From positions 7,531,082 to 7,595,081 of the forward strand of contig NC_071397.1 of the NCBI RefSeq assembly GCF_022682495.2: DNA of 64,000 nt. The letters run 5' to 3'. Numbering within the stretch: the first letter of the stretch is position 1; each line of letters starts with the position of its first letter. The DNA comes from Desmodus rotundus (Eukaryota > Chordata > Mammalia > Chiroptera > Phyllostomidae). Positions 10,760 to 23,124 of this stretch are shown here, one piece after another. A program made the translations under genes and the position numbers. The notes beneath the pieces were generated by a model. That model saw only the letters and a list, made by a program, of their open reading frames with translations. It ran no database searches and was not told the origin of the DNA.

Positions 10760-10880
10760 TAGCAAAGCGCTCCTGGGCAAATCACCAAGCATTTCTGAGT
10801 GCCAGTCTCCTCAGCTGTAAAATGAAACTAATGGTGCTTCCTGTCATAGCTCCTTCCAGGACTAGAGAGGAGGATGTGAG
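10760..10880 (+). repeat. MIR SINE fragment
   Basis: The phrases TCCTGGGCAAATCACCAAGC and CAGTCTCCTCAGCTGTAAAA, then TGAAACTAATGGTGCTTCC, give the MIR core and 3' part. Confidence 0.7.
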
Positions 10881-11269
10881 AGAGCAGATGCCTCCTCTTC
10901 AAGGAACTTAGAAGGACAGCCAGGTACACGTGAGCAGGGCTGATAGGGACGAGAGCCAGAGTCCCACCAGGTCCAAATGCAACGTATTTGGGCTACCCAG
11001 CCCTCCTCCCCAGAGTGTGGAACACCTGGTACCAGCCGCAAGGGACCCTGTCTCCTTCCACAAACCAAATGCCTGCTTATTAGCTCTGTTTATCACCAAT
11101 GTAGGGATTATCTGCTGCTTAATTAATTTCTTAACAAAGAACCTGTGCTTGTCCCTGTACAACCAGAGAAACAGAGGCAGACATTACTCTCAGCCACACC
11201 CCTCCCCAACCTGCGGCCCCGCCTGCGCTATTATTATATATCACTTCTCTTTTCCATTTGCACTCTAAA

Positions 11270-11330
11270 CAAGTCCATTGTCCTCCGGGGCCTCAGTTTC
11301 TTCATCTGTAAAATGGGGAGTTAGACCTTT
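11270..11330 (+). repeat. MIR SINE core
   Basis: GCCTCAGTTTCTTCATCTG followed by TAAAATGGGGAGTTAG is the MIR core almost unchanged; the flanking parts are lost. Confidence 0.75.
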
Positions 11331-12089
11331 GTTCGCATGTGTGTTATTTTCCTGTTTCTTCCCTGAAAGTAACTACTTCCCCACATGAATCTCAAAACAA
11401 AACAGAGAGTGGGCAGTGAAGAAACCTACTCTTGCTTTTCATCAGTTAAGCCCTCTAATTATGTGGGAATCATTTCATTAATTGTTTCCACCCCACGGAG
11501 CCTCAGGTATAGGAAGGGGAGTACAAGCCCCTTGATCACTACCTAAGTGATTAAAGGAAATGAAGCTAAGTAAATCCCCAGCTCATATCTCACCACTGAG
11601 ACTCTGGCAGTCTTGTTAACAAACTTGGAAAATGACCTGTGGTTGACAAGATCTCTCCTGGGCTGAGAATGAATCTTGTATTTGGGCTCTGTCCCCACAG
11701 ACCAGGTTCGATGAATCACGGCTTGAGCAGGCTCCCGTGATGCTTTGCACAGTCCTTATCACCGGCATTAGGCTTCATTTGTGTACAAGCCAGTCTTCCC
11801 TTCCCTGCCCGGAAGTCAGCATCACCCCGTCGGTCTCGCCAGTGTCTGCCCCAGAGCAGGCCCTTGGAGAATGGTTGTGAAGAAATGAATGAATGAAGTG
11901 TAGTATCCTAGAACCAGTCATTCACAGAGAATTAGGGCTGGGAGGCTCTGTCTAGTTTACTTCAGTGTATTCTCACTGAGCAGTCCCTGCTGGGGGCTTC
12001 TGAAACACCAGGTGTTCTGGGCCTTTAGGTTAAGCCTTGGTTGCCCCCTTTGCCATGCTCCTCAGTAGCAGAACTGCTCTTCTGCATCA

Positions 12090-12330
12090 TAAAACCTTGG
12101 TGATCAGTGCCGGGACTAGAGTGAGGCAAGTGCAAGTGAGACACTGGCTAGGGTACAGTGTTTCAGGGGGACCCCAAATAACACAGTAGTCAAGCAATGC
12201 TTTAATGCAATATGTCAAAATGTCAAAATTAATGCAAAAACATCCACAATGAACAAAATATAAATGTTTTAAATAAAGACAGGATATAATCCCCTAATTT
12301 CAAGACCCTGCCTCTCTCACCTCACCCAAA
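12090..12330 (+). repeat. Possible fossil DNA transposon
   Basis: The start CAGTGCCGGGACTAGAGTGA with following AGGCAAGTGCAAGTGAGACA resembles an old vertebrate hAT-type element. The right end is not clear. This is a weak call. Confidence 0.3.
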
Positions 12331-12659
12331 AAGTGTCTTTCTGGAGAAAATGGCTCAAAGGTGTCTCAGACTGGGAATCTGACAGCAGCAATTCCGTGTG
12401 TCGGCTATGACTTCGGGCCCGTGGTTTCTGAGAACATGTGGCGTGGAGTACTGGTTTTCAAATGAGAGGGGGGATTCCAGTGCGTGACATTAGCACCCCC
12501 TCCCTCTCCAGCTGTTAGAATTTGAGCACCCCAGAGCAGATGGCCTTTGAAGATGCTGCCAGTAGGAATGGAAGGCAGCATTTTAGAGAGCCAACAGAGC
12601 CAGGCTGGCATTGTGGTGGCCCCCCAGGCATGTGACACGGTGGCCATGTATTCTGTCTC

Positions 12660-12930
12660 TCTGAGTCAGGCCCTGACAGAATTCTGTTGCCCCAAGTGCC
12701 ATGGGGTGGTGGGGGCTTGATGCGGGACATTGGTACTGAGGAACTTACAGGCCTGCTAGTACTGTTAGAGCTCCCCGCCACAGGGACATTGGGAATGTCT
12801 CGGGACATTTTTTATTGCCACAGTTGAGGAGGAGGTTATTACTAATATGTAGAGGACAGAGGCTGGGGATGCCGCTGAGCATCCTACAATGCACAAGGCA
12901 GTCCCTCAACAAAGAATTATCCTGTCCCAC
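12660..12930 (+). mobile_element. Fossil hAT-like nonautonomous element
   Basis: The phrases GGGACATTGGGAATGTCTCG, GGGACATTTTTTATTGCCAC, GCATCCTACAATGCACAAGG and AACAAAGAATTATCCTG follow the order of a common mammalian fossil MITE. I recognise the pattern but cannot name it securely. The 5' end is partly lost. Confidence 0.5.
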
Positions 12931-13683
12931 GGGTAGGTTAGAGAATAAGGAAAAATGGGTTCAAATCCACATGGCTGGTGAGTGAGGGGCAACCTCTGCT
13001 CCTCCGACTCCTCGTGGAAGGGCAGCCACCGCTTGGCCAGTCCCCGGAGTCCTGAGACTCACAGTCAGTTCCTCGGTGCACCCTTGGGACCAACCCCAAC
13101 TCGGGCACTGCGAAAGACGGTGTCATAGTCCCTCAGGTCCCTGTCACTGTCTTTGGCCTTCAGAAAGTCCTTCCTGGGGGCTAGCCTTAATCTCTCCTGC
13201 TGCAGTTCAGAATGGTTGGATTTCTCTGTGTGGGTGGAGATCAGATGTCTCTCTTCTGCTCTACCCTTTCTGGCCCTTTGAAATAATTCACCAGAATTCT
13301 GCTGATTGAGGTTTCCGGGTCAAAGAAAAGAAAAACAGCTCAAGTATCACGGGAAAATGTAAGGGCAGTCCTATTTCTCCAATCCCTCCATGCTGAGATA
13401 AGCCAGCTCCGAGTCACTCTTCACTGCAGACAGGCAGCCTGTGTTGGGTTAATTATCATGGCCCCTGAGCTCTCGAGCTGGGGCTCACCGGCTGGAAGAG
13501 AAATCCCTCTTTGACTCAAAGTGACAAAACCTCAATACAGAAACAGTTCCTATTTGAGACAGAGCCATAGCGAACCTGTTTCCGTAAATTGGATGAAGAG
13601 GATCCGCCCCACAGGAACCATTAATTCTCTCAGCAAACACTTGCTGAGCACTGCCTTTGTGCCGGGGCTGCGGCTCTTGATCT

Positions 13684-13852
13684 CGGTGAGCCTGCAAATC
13701 ATCTGAAGGGCTTGTTAACACACAGCTCCCTGGGCTCACCCCCACACTGTCTCGTTCAGCGGGCCTGGGGAGAGCCCAAGAATTTGCATTTCTAACAAGC
13801 TCCCAGGTGGTGCTGAGGCTGCTGGCCTGGGACCACACTTTGAGAACCACTG
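13684..13852 (+). mobile_element. MER5A-like hAT-Charlie element
   Basis: The element reads GCAAATCATCTGAAGGGCTT, then AAGAATTTGCATTTCTAACA and GGTGGTGCTGAGGCTGCTGG, and ends in CACACTTTGAGAACCACTG, the characteristic MER5A right end. The left inverted repeat is truncated. Confidence 0.75.
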
Positions 13853-14067
13853 TGCTCAATTCTAGATACTAGGGATACGGCAGGATGTTCTAAGCAATAA
13901 GCATTTTACGTAAGTAAACTATGTAGTAGGTTAGAGGTGGCAAGTGCTGTGGAAGAAAAGAAGTGTAATAGTGGGAAGCAGAATTAGTGGGAATCAGGGA
14001 TGTGAGGAGAGGAAATGGGAGGGGCTGACATTTTAAATACCAGAGTCAGGTTTCATTAATGTAAAAT

Positions 14068-14178
14068 TGGGTGACCAACCATCGGGCTTTGTGGGGGTCT
14101 GTCCTAGTTTGAGCACTGGCAGTCCCACGTGCTGGGGAGCTTTGGAGTCCCAGGCAAATCAGGAGGGTTGGTCACCCT
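14068..14178. mobile_element. Short palindromic MITE
   Basis: Ends are perfect 12-bp inverted repeats: GGGTGACCAACC at 14069-14080 and GGTTGGTCACCC at 14166-14177. The interior holds the words CTGTCCTAGTTTGAGCACTG and GTCCCACGTGCTGGGGAGC. Total length is about 110 bp, with no coding capacity. Family name not assigned. Confidence 0.6.
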
Positions 14179-14179
14179 G

Positions 14180-16200
14180 TCTTGAGGTAATATTGGAGGA
14201 AAGGCTGGACAGAATGACACTGTTGTCCGTGCAGGTATCTGGAGGAGGAGCATTTCAGGCAGAGGGAATCGCCAGAGCAAAACTCCTGAGGTGAGAGCGT
14301 CCCTGTGTGTTCTAGGATCAGCAAAGAGGCTGGAGGGAAAGGGGTTGGGCCCGAGGTCAGAGAGGTAAGGAGTCGGGGGTTCAAATCATGCCAGGCCTCC
14401 TAGAGAAGGAGCTGCTCCTGGCGGGGGCAACTGGCCCTGACTACCTGCAGGAGCTGGGGTGGCTGCTGCCAAGCAGGGGCTGGGAGGGGCGTGTCTAGAA
14501 CTGCGGAGCCCATTGGAGGATTGTGAGCAGAGGTCTCATGACCTCACTCACATACAGGTCACTCTAGCGTCTGTATTGAGAATAGTCAGTGGGGGGAATG
14601 TCTTCGACCGCTCCCCCCACCTCCACCAGTGCAGATTCTAAGACAAAGCTTGCATGTGAGTGGCTTACTTGACATGTGATTCCCTGGAGCAAGAGAGAGT
14701 AGGAGGGTGAAAATGGGAAGGGATGTAGAGCCAGAAGGAGAACGCAGTAATGAGCTGGCCACTAGCATTGGCTGTTGGAGTTTGATTTTGACAGGCTCCT
14801 GGGGGGGACACATCTCAGGACTCATAGCTCAGAGAATAAAGGGGGGTAGCATCCTCCCACTGTCTTCCTTTCCCCATTGGCCAGTGTGGCCTCACAGGCT
14901 GGGGTTGCTTGTGTGTGCGTGTGGAGGGGCTTCTGCCAGGAGCCTCACCTCAGTGTGCCAGCAGCCCCAGCACAGGGTGTGAGAGTGTGTGGGATGGACC
15001 TACCTAAGGTGCTATGAAATTGTAACCTGCGAGATGCTGGTTGTAGCTTGCACAGGACCGGTTGCCATAGCAGTGGCTGGGGTGAGAAGTGGGACAAGAA
15101 GGTATGAAATAGGATAGAAGAGGTGTCTGGCACAAGCCACCCTGAAACACTCAGACCTTTTTGGGCTCTCCATTGTGTCCAGTCCATCCTAGAGTTTCTT
15201 CATGGCAGTAGCTGCCTCCAATCTCTGCCCAAACTAAATCCAGGAGGGTAGATGGAACTAGCTCTAGTCCCTGTGTTTGCACCTGTTCCTGTCTTGATAC
15301 CATCACCTTCCTCCTCCAACACACATCCTCGATTTCCCTCTCCCTTGACAGTGGGTCTGGGCTGCCTGCCTGGGGACCTTATCTCGAGGGTCTGAGTGCT
15401 TGGTTGCCTTGCCTTCATCAGGCTGTGATTGCAGCCTCCGTTTTCACGACTCCCAGGCATGGAGGCCCAAGAGATAGCTCGGCACGTTCCTGAGTTCTGA
15501 CATGCTCCCCCCGGCCCACAATGTGTACCAGCGACCTCAGCTCTTCATGGGGGTCAGGGCCAACTACTTCCACTTGTATAGCAACCCCTTTCTTTGCTTG
15601 CTTGTCAACTGGCAGGAGGAGCCCAGAGTGACCCTGTAGTTGTCATAGGTTCAAGTTCAGTGTGCCCTGGTGGAAACGTACTCCATTCCCGGGAATCCAA
15701 GGTTATGAGCCCAGAGTTATGAGGACAAGAAGCAAACATTAGCTACAGTGATTCATTAGGAGTGCTAGTGAGAGAGGCACCATTTATCAACCTTGGGACC
15801 AGCAGGTATCTGAGGGATGACAAACCAAATCTGAAGAGTATCATCAACTTAATCTTTCCTTCTCTTTCCCCTTCACACACACTTACATGTCTGTCACAGG
15901 CACAGATCCACACCCAAGACCACGGACAGAGGCCTTTCCCAGCTCTGACATTTCATTTTCTAACACTAGACACCCCCTCTGAGCCCCCAGTCTTTTCCAT
16001 CATCCGGCCCTCTCTCAGACTTCCTGTCCTCCAGTCCATCGGCACCCTCCTAAGGGCACGTAACTGCTCTCGGTGGCAGAATTACCACTGTCCTTGTCCT
16101 CCCTAAGGATGACGTTCCACCCAGCCTGAGACTAGAGCTCAGCTCCTGATCGCAGGCTCCTTCTGCTTCATCATGTGGTCTTCACTGGAGACCGCCACAT
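14180..16200. other. Unique sequence, no gene recognised
   Basis: Many short frames of similar length occur on both strands. None has recognisable domains or convincing splice sites. A (CA)n run follows at 16202-16224. Confidence 0.35.
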
Positions 16201-16339
16201 GTGTACACACACACACACACACGCACGCACTCCAGCACCTACCCGACGGACACAGGAGCTAGGCCTCAGCTTAAGCATGTTTATTTAAATCGTACATTGT
16301 ATAATAAAGAACCTGGCAGGGTTGTGTTTATTTCCCTGA

Positions 16340-17040
16340 GTCCTGGGAGAGAGCCTCTACATTTGGAATTTCCCACATTATTCATGGTGGGCCCTCACAC
16401 AACATCTTAGTTTATGCTAATAAGATGGGCCTGGCCATGCCAGAAAGACAAAACATGTGATTGGATGGCTGGGGCTTCAAGCCACATAATATTAGTCTGA
16501 CCTTCTGGGATGGGCAGGAGACTGCGGACTGAGTTCAGTCTCGTGACTGAGGGTTTCAGTCATGCCTAATGAAATCCCACTAGAAGTTCTGGACCCCATG
16601 GCTCGGACGCGCTTCTCTGGTTGGTAACATGTGTTAACGTTAATGTTGGTGACAGACATTGACGTCTGTGGTGCCTCCGGAAGGCACAGGAGCACCACCC
16701 TTGGAACCGTCCAGACCTCATCTGTGTCTCTTCTTTTGACTGGCCTTGATTTGTACCCTTTATAATAAAACTGTAATTGTAAGTAGAATGCTTTCTTCAG
16801 TTCTATGAAAAGTTCTAGGGAGTTATCAAACTTGAGGAGTTAGTAGGTACCCATGAATTTGTAGCTAATTGGTCTGAAGTACAGGGTGCTCTAGGGGTCC
16901 CCTAAAATTGCAACTGTGTCTGACATGAGGGCAGTCTTTTTGGGGACTCGTCCTTAACCTTGGAGTTGGACCCAGCTCCAGACGGTTATCGTCATAATTG
17001 CCTCGCCCCGAAAGTTGGGGGGAGGAGGACCAACTGACTA
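16340..17040 (+). repeat. Old LTR-like repeat, family not assigned
   Basis: Recognisable landmarks in order are CTTCAAGCCACATAATATTA, CATGCCTAATGAAATCCC, TTCTCTGGTTGGTAACATG, a poly(A) signal in TTTATAATAAAACTGTAAT (around 16761), and then TTCAGTTCTATGAAAAGTTC. This matches a long mammalian LTR-type fossil. The ends and duplication are not resolved. Confidence 0.5.
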
Positions 17041-17784
17041 GGGATAGACTAAGAAGCATATAGTTAGAGAACAGAAATGACCCACAAAAAGCAGACTAGA
17101 ACCTTCTCCCACCCCCCACCATTCGAGCACGCAGAGGCAGACTTGATATTCAGTCATCTGTGCTGTTGAAACATTAAAACAATTTCACCTCCATGGCCAA
17201 AGAGCTACTGTCCTGAGGTTCCAGTGCCCCACCCTGCCTCTCCCAGGGTCCGCCCCAAGCTGACCACTGTAAGCTCCAGACACTAAAGACTTGACATGGA
17301 CCCGCAGGGACCTGCAGGCCACAGCCACTCTGGCTGGTCAGTGCCAAGCCCTCCATTTTGTTAAATATTTTAAATTTCAGGCCTGAGTGCAAGGGATCTC
17401 AATAGGGGGGCCTATGAGCACCAACCCTATTTTCTAGTCTTGAGTTCTGCAAAAACTTTTTCAAGAAAGAACACTCTATATCAGGGTTTTGGGGCCATAA
17501 GGAATATGGACAAAAAAGACAAAAGTAAGTGACTGAAAAGTGAAAAAGTCAGTCAACTAGGTTAGTTGGCAGCATGTATATTTAGATGCCATCTCTATGT
17601 CAGATTGGATTCAATATTGGTTTTTTCCCCCTTTCCCTACATTTAGCCCAAGTAAGAGTTAGCAAGCTTACACAGTATCTCAGACTTTCTCTGGATAAAG
17701 AAGGGACTCTAATTGCTCTGTTCCCTAACTTGGATATTTTGGTCCATTTTAAGACACATAAATAAGTCCGTTATTCAGGCACAG

Positions 17785-17965
17785 AGGAGAGCAGGATTTA
17801 TTAATTTAAATGAGTTGATTTGCCGGTCTCTGAGGAAAGATGCCTGCATTATTCACTTGCTCGTCCCAGGGTGTAAATTACAGTGAGTTTTCCCTTTATG
17901 TTCTGGGCGTAGTTGAAACTAGGACATAAATTTCCACAAGTTATTATTATAATTCATTATTCATT
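17785..17965. promoter_or_regulatory. AT-rich unique block, candidate conserved noncoding element
   Basis: The words TTATTAATTTAAATGAG and TTATTATTATAATTCATTA lie in non-repetitive DNA without open frames. They fit homeodomain-rich regulatory DNA, but conservation is not visible from one sequence. Confidence 0.25.
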
Positions 17966-18779
17966 GAATGTTGACTCAGTATAATGCAAGCAGTGGCAGA
18001 AAGACACGGGCCTCCCAAAGGGCAGGGAAGCCGGTCCCTGAGGGAGATGTGAAGAGCTTCTGGGATCCAAAGAGGGAGCTGTCTCCCAGGGACTCAGCTG
18101 GCGCTTCCTGGTGTCCACCGAAGTCTCCCCAGGAGAACCGGGCTTTTGGCAGGAAGAGTGTAAAAGCAGGTTTCATGGCAAATTGGCCAACATTGGGTTG
18201 TTTGTTGACCTTAGTTCAGACAAAGAATCCGATAGGGTAGGAAGGGCCAGGGCAGAGGACAGGAACAGAAGCCAGGCCTCGGGCTGGGGGACGTTTCCAT
18301 TTGGGGGGCTGCCCAGTCATTTATAACCAGGTGTCCGGTTAAGAAGGAAGCCTTTGCACAGGTGGGAGGGAAGGGGGAGGCATCCAAGCCCCAGCCCTCT
18401 CCCCCTACCTTAGTTCATTTCTTCCTTCCTCCCTCCCCCACCAGGATGGCCTCCTGTTGGGAACAGAAGTGTATCTCTTCACTTCTCAATCACTCGGAAT
18501 AACTGTGCAGCTCGAAGGCCCAGGCCAGAGTGAAACAACGTTTTAGACAGAGCAACAGAAAGCAATTAAGTGCCTTTTTGCGCTGCCATAGGAATTAGAA
18601 TTAAGTGCAATAGGAATTAGAATTCGGGAGACAAAAATGACTTCAGAATGCCAACACAGGGTGACTGGTGACAGTGTAATGACATGCCTTGCTCCCTTCC
18701 TGCCTCAAGCATTTGTGAAGCATTAGTCGTGAGCCAGATTCTGTGCTAGATGCTCAAGACATTCACTACTGAGTGTGGG

Positions 18780-18920
18780 GGGGGGAGGGACGAGATCTGG
18801 GGGTGCAGGGAACTGAACCTAACCTCGGTAAGCCTCAGCTGTCCCTTCTGTGAAAGTGGAGTGCCCCTCCCCCAGGATGGCCGTGAGGGAAATCTTCTCA
18901 GTGGTTAACACATACAGAGT
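18780..18920 (+). repeat. MIR SINE fragment
   Basis: AACCTCGGTAAGCCTCAGCT with CCCTTCTGTGAAAGTGGAG gives the diverged MIR core. Confidence 0.5.
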
Positions 18921-18959
18921 AGCCATTTATTTCTGTCATTAACAATAAATGTTACTTAC

Positions 18960-19340
18960 ATACTCGTGCACTGAAGAAGCTATGCTTCTGCCAAGCAACT
19001 GCTTTTGTTTGATATTTACAGTGAAACGTGCATGCACGTCATAAATGCACAGCTTGATGGATTCTCACAAACCGAGTGCACCTCTGCTGTTCAGTCCCGG
19101 ATGAAGAAACAGGGCATCCATCACCAGGACCCCGGCCCCTCCCCTGCCATCTTCCCAGTCACTGCCCTGCCCCCGAGAAGCACAGTTACCTTGTCTTTTA
19201 ACAGCATGGATGAGCTTTGCCTGCTTTTACCTTAATATAGAAATGAAATTGCTCTGCCTGTATGCTTTTGCATCTGACTCCTTTCGTTCCACCTTCTGTT
19301 TAAGAGGGCTCATTCATTTTGCAACTGACTGGCGCTTTCC
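18960..19340 (+). repeat. Ancient L1-type LINE fragment
   Basis: The phrases CACAGCTTGATGGATTCTCA, CATCACCAGGACCCCGGCCC, CACTGCCCTGCCCCCGAG and GCATGGATGAGCTTTGCCTG follow in order a common noncoding part of old mammalian L1 elements. The 76-codon frame inside it is not a gene. Confidence 0.5.
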
Positions 19341-19559
19341 AATGAATTTTGCAACTAATCGTACTTTTATGTAGCTCAGGGCCAAAATAATGGCACACGC
19401 CAGAAACTCCCTAAGACCACACGAGAAGCATTCTGGTCACTTACCTTGTGCTTACTCTCCCCTCACCCACATTTTCTCACAGACTTTATTCTTTCTATTT
19501 TGGTGAAGCATACGGATGTTTACAACTTGTCTCAAGTCCCATTTGGAATAATACATTTG

Positions 19560-19690
19560 GAGAAATAATAATAACAATAATAATAGTAATAGAAAATAAA
19601 AGAACTTAGTTCCTCCATCCTTAGTCCAGGGCTCTTCTCACCATACAGCTGATTCAGGGAGATGATGATGATGATGGTGGTGGTGGTGAA
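19560..19690. repeat. AAT- and GAT/GGT-type trinucleotide microsatellites
   Basis: An (AATA/AAT)n-rich tract at 19563-19600 is followed by (GAT)n(GGT)n at about 19661-19688. Confidence 0.8.
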
Positions 19691-19699
19691 GAAGGCGGG

Positions 19700-19945
19700 G
19701 ATGACAGCTCGCATGTGCACCTGCTTATTATGCACCAGGCCTTACTCTATCCACATGACCTGTGCTGATTCGTGAAATCTTCATCAACATTTCTCATCAC
19801 AACATACTTCTATCCCCGTTTCCGATTAAAGAAACCAAGGCACAGAGAGGCTAATATCTCACTCAAGGCCACCCAGCCGGAAACTGGTAAAGTCTGGTTC
19901 CGGAACCCTTCTCTCAGTCATAAAAGTCGTCCCCTGAGCCACCCA
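19700..19945 (-). repeat. MIR SINE, reverse orientation
   Basis: Antisense MIR landmarks in order are TATTATGCACCAGGCCTTAC, CTTCTATCCCCGTTTCCGAT, AAACCAAGGCACAGAGAGGC, AAGGCCACCCAGCCGGAAAC. It is nearly full length. Confidence 0.8.
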
Positions 19946-20334
19946 CCCTCTTGTCACCCCCTTCAAGGCAGATCTCCCGGCTTGCGCTCCTGATGCTCTT
20001 CACCTGGTGCCAAAGCACCGACCACACACCTGATCTGCAGCCTCGCCTGTGATGTGCGTGTGGCTGGAATGTGGGTGAAGCCCCTGACTTCAGTGCAAAC
20101 CAGCACAGGGCTGATGGCTCCAGCAGAGCAGTCTTCTTCCAGCTTTTCCCCAGCACCGGGCTTAATTATCTGTGTCTTTCTGCAGAGCCACCGCAGCCTT
20201 CGGTGGGCCCCAACAGCTTTTAATCACAGAGGGAGAATTCCTGCAAGTCTGCCTGACCTGCTTACAGAGGAAGAACCACCCTGCAGGCGGCAAAGGTCGG
20301 AGCTCTTCTCTGTGGAGGACATGTACCAGGGGCC

Positions 20335-20480
20335 AGCCGAACCAGAAGCTGCCATTCACTGACCTGGCCCAGGTTCTTTACAAACCTTATTCCTCCACTT
20401 CACAGCCATCCCTCAAGGCAGGAGTTAGTGCTTCTGTTTTCCAGATGAGGAAACTGAAGCTCCAGTAAGATGAGGTCAAT
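20335..20480 (-). repeat. MIR SINE, reverse orientation
   Basis: The run TTCTTTACAAACCTTATTCC, CCATCCCTCAAGGCAGGAG and CCAGATGAGGAAACTGAAGC is the antisense MIR core. Confidence 0.75.
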
Positions 20481-20784
20481 GAATGGAAGCCTGAGCAGTC
20501 TGGCTTGATCTGTCACGAAGAGGGAGCCCCAGTGTTTGTTAAGGAGAAAAATAAAAGGACAAACGGCCACGGTCCTAGAGCAGGGTCAAGGGGGTGACAT
20601 GGGGTCAACCTGGGCTGTGGCAGGTGCTCTCTGCTCTGTGACCTGGAACAAGCTCCTTGCCACCAGGAGCCCCCACTGCACCTGGGAATTACACAGAAAA
20701 CCCGCACCCACCTCAGGCTCCCTGGAAAAGCTCCTCCTGCTCTGGTTTCTTCCTTGGGCTTTAATCCTTCTTACCACTTAATTT

Positions 20785-20885
20785 CTCAGTAAATTCTGTT
20801 GACAATTGGCCTTAGTCTCTCCTGGAGCAATAAACACCTTGTATTTATAAATCATTCCATCAATAGTTGCCTGCAGAAGAAACAA
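20785..20885. other. Short unique block, candidate conserved noncoding element
   Basis: GTTGACAATTGGCCTTAGTC, GCAATAAACACCTTGTATTT and ATAAATCATTCCATCAATAG form a compact block unlike the neighbouring MIR repeats. There is no coding potential. Confidence 0.2.
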
Positions 20886-21094
20886 AGTAACCAAAGGCAG
20901 GGTGGAGAGGTTGGAAAAGAACAAGGCCCGTCCAAGGGTGATGTTTAAAGGAAGAGAGATGGGCCCAACTCCACCCAGACCCCGGGGCTCTGAAGGGGCT
21001 GCCTGTCCTCTGCCAGTACTTCCTTTCATCATGCCTAGGGCACAGGATGATGCTGTCACTCCTGAGCACCCTGTGTGGCTGGCATTTCTCTGTT

Positions 21095-21290
21095 AGTACC
21101 TCTAACCCGCGTGATAAAATACACAGTTGGCATTGTTCTCCCCCTTTGCGCAGGCGTAGGAGTGAAGGTTCAGATGGGTCAAGCAGTCTGTCCAAGGTCA
21201 CACAATTCACAAGTGACAGAGCCAGTGTCAAGCCTGCTGGCTGACTTTAAACCTATGGCTGCTCCCAATGCCACCTTGTTCTCTAATGGA
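21095..21290 (-). repeat. MIR SINE, reverse orientation
   Basis: The antisense order is clear: CATTGTTCTCCCCCTTTGCG, GTCTGTCCAAGGTCACACAA, AGTGACAGAGCCAGTGTCAA. Confidence 0.75.
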
Positions 21291-21837
21291 CCATGGCTCT
21301 GAAGTGAATTTGACTACAGTCCATGGTAAGAAATAGATTTGACGTCTCCCTGTGCCAGAAATGATCGCTGTGCCCTTTGGGGCCCACTGCCCTCTGCCCT
21401 GGAAGCTGGAAGGCACAGTGCTCATGGCCCTGCCCTCTAGCTTCTGAGGAAGTTCCTCCAGGAGCTCAGAAACACATCGAAGTGGGGAGAGTGAGGTTGG
21501 GGCCTTTTCCCTCCCAGCTTCCTTCCTGCTCGGTGGCAGCAGGCTGGCAGTCCCTCCACTAAAGGCCACCACTCCTCTCAAGGTGGCTTTTTCTACACAG
21601 CTCCCATGTGGGATCCTGGAAGGCCCTCCCTCTCCATGTTCCTTCTGCCGAGGGTGGGGACAGCCCTGTTGCAGCTGGCCCCCGGCTCTTGCATCGATGG
21701 TCGCCCAAGTCCCCACCTCTGTGAATAGTCTCTCTGTTAAAGCCTGCTCAGATTCTTCTCAGTTACACCTGGTACATACTCACACACACGCCTGAAACAA
21801 AAGTTTCAAAAAACTTTTCATTCTGCCATGCCCTACC

Positions 21838-22780
21838 TTGTCTCACCAAATAATTAAAATTTATTTGATTAAAGTCCTAGAGGAGAACACAGGCAGGAAA
21901 ATTTCAGATATTCCATGCAGCAGTATCTTCACCAATATGTCCCCTAGGGAAAGGGACATAAAGGAAAGAATAAACAAATGGGACTACAGCAAATTAAAGA
22001 GCTCCTGCATGGCTAAAGAAAACATCATCAAACTGAAAAGAGAACCAACTACATGGGAAAATGTATTTGCCAATGATACCTCGAACAAGGGGTTGATCGT
22101 CAAAATATATAAAGAACTCACATGACTCCAGTCCAGGAAGACAAACAATCCAATTAAAAAGTGGGTAAAGGACCTGAACAGACACTTCTGCAGGGAAGAC
22201 ATACAGAGGGCCCAGAGATACATGAAAGGATGCTCAGCATCACTAGCCATCAGAGAGATGCAAATTAAAACTACAATGTGATACCACTTCACACTGATGA
22301 GAATGGCCATCATAAACAAATCAACAAACAAGTGCTGGAGAGGATGTAGAGAAAAGGGAACCCTAGTGCACTGTTGGTGGGAATGCAGACTGGTGCAGCC
22401 ACTGTGGAAAACAGTGTGGGATTTCCTCAAAAAACTAAAGATGGAACTGCCTTTTGACCCAGCAATTCCACTGCTGGGATTGTTCCCTAATAATCCTGAA
22501 ACACCAGTTGAAAAGAACCTATGCACCCCAATGTTCATAGCAGCACAATTTACAATAGCCAAGTGCTGGAAGCAACCTAAGTGCCCATCAGTAAATGAGT
22601 GGATCCAAAAACTATGATACATTTACACAATGGAATTCTATGCAGCAGAAAGAAAGAAGGAACTCCTACCCTTTGCAACAGCATGGATGGAACTGGAGAG
22701 TATTTTGCTAAGTGAAATAAGCCAGGCAGTAAAAGATCTCATCTATAAGTGGAACCTAACGAACAAAACAAACAAATGAG
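21838..22780 (+). pseudogene. L1 ORF2p C-terminal fragment, three in-frame stops
   Basis: About 314 codons align in one frame with the last part of L1 ORF2 protein, downstream of the reverse transcriptase domain. Stops interrupt the frame at 22123-22125, 22279-22281 and 22615-22617; the natural stop is at 22778-22780. No frameshift is needed. Landmarks are [14 protein letters not shown], the cysteine-rich CWRGC...HCWWEC segment (about 22333-22386), [19 protein letters not shown] and the WMELE segment. The endonuclease and reverse transcriptase domains are absent, so it has no activity. The 212-codon open frame on the opposite strand is its shadow. Confidence 0.9.
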
Positions 22781-22814
22781 CAAAATAGAACCAGAGATGT
22801 GGAAATAAGGAACA

Positions 22815-22985
22815 AACTGACAGTGACCGGGGGGTGGGGTGGGGAGATAATGGGGAAAAAAGGGGGAGGGTCAAGTCAGGGACCATGTACAAAGGACCAA
22901 TGGACAAGGACAATAGGGTGGGGATGGTCTTTGGGAGCAGGGGTTGGACGGGGCAGGGGAGAGCAATGGGGGGGGGGATGAGGAC
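22815..22985 (+). repeat. G-rich tract of the L1 3' UTR
   Basis: Several runs of four or more G separated by short A-containing spacers make this tract able, in principle, to form G-quadruplexes, a known property of mammalian L1 3' UTRs. Confidence 0.7.
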
Positions 22986-23124
22986 AAGTGTAATCGAACA
23001 AAAATAAAAATATAAAGTCCATATGCATATACATGGTTCAGTGATGTTGCACAGTACATGAAAAAAATTTATTTCACTGCCCTCGTTCTGAAAAAGAAAC
23101 CATTTTAAATTTCATCCATGGTAG

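Larger units (their letters stand above)
21838..23016 (+). mobile_element. 5'-truncated L1 retrotransposon (ORF2 C-terminus plus 3' UTR)
   Basis: The element starts inside ORF2, continues to the ORF2 end (about 22780) and then into a 3' UTR with a long G/A-rich tract (about 22815-22985). It ends with an AATAAA-containing A-rich tail (about 22998-23016). The missing 5' part is the usual result of incomplete target-primed reverse transcription. I found no clear target-site duplication. The 3' UTR is the same type as that at 36018-36220 and different from the HAL1 3' end at 34000-34076. Confidence 0.9.

Noticed and set aside
21228..21716. 162-codon minus-strand frame
   Set aside because: It begins next to a MIR, has no domain, and competing plus-strand frames of similar quality overlap it.
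21984..22622. 212-codon minus-strand frame
   Set aside because: It is the exact shadow of the L1 ORF2 C-terminal fragment on the plus strand.
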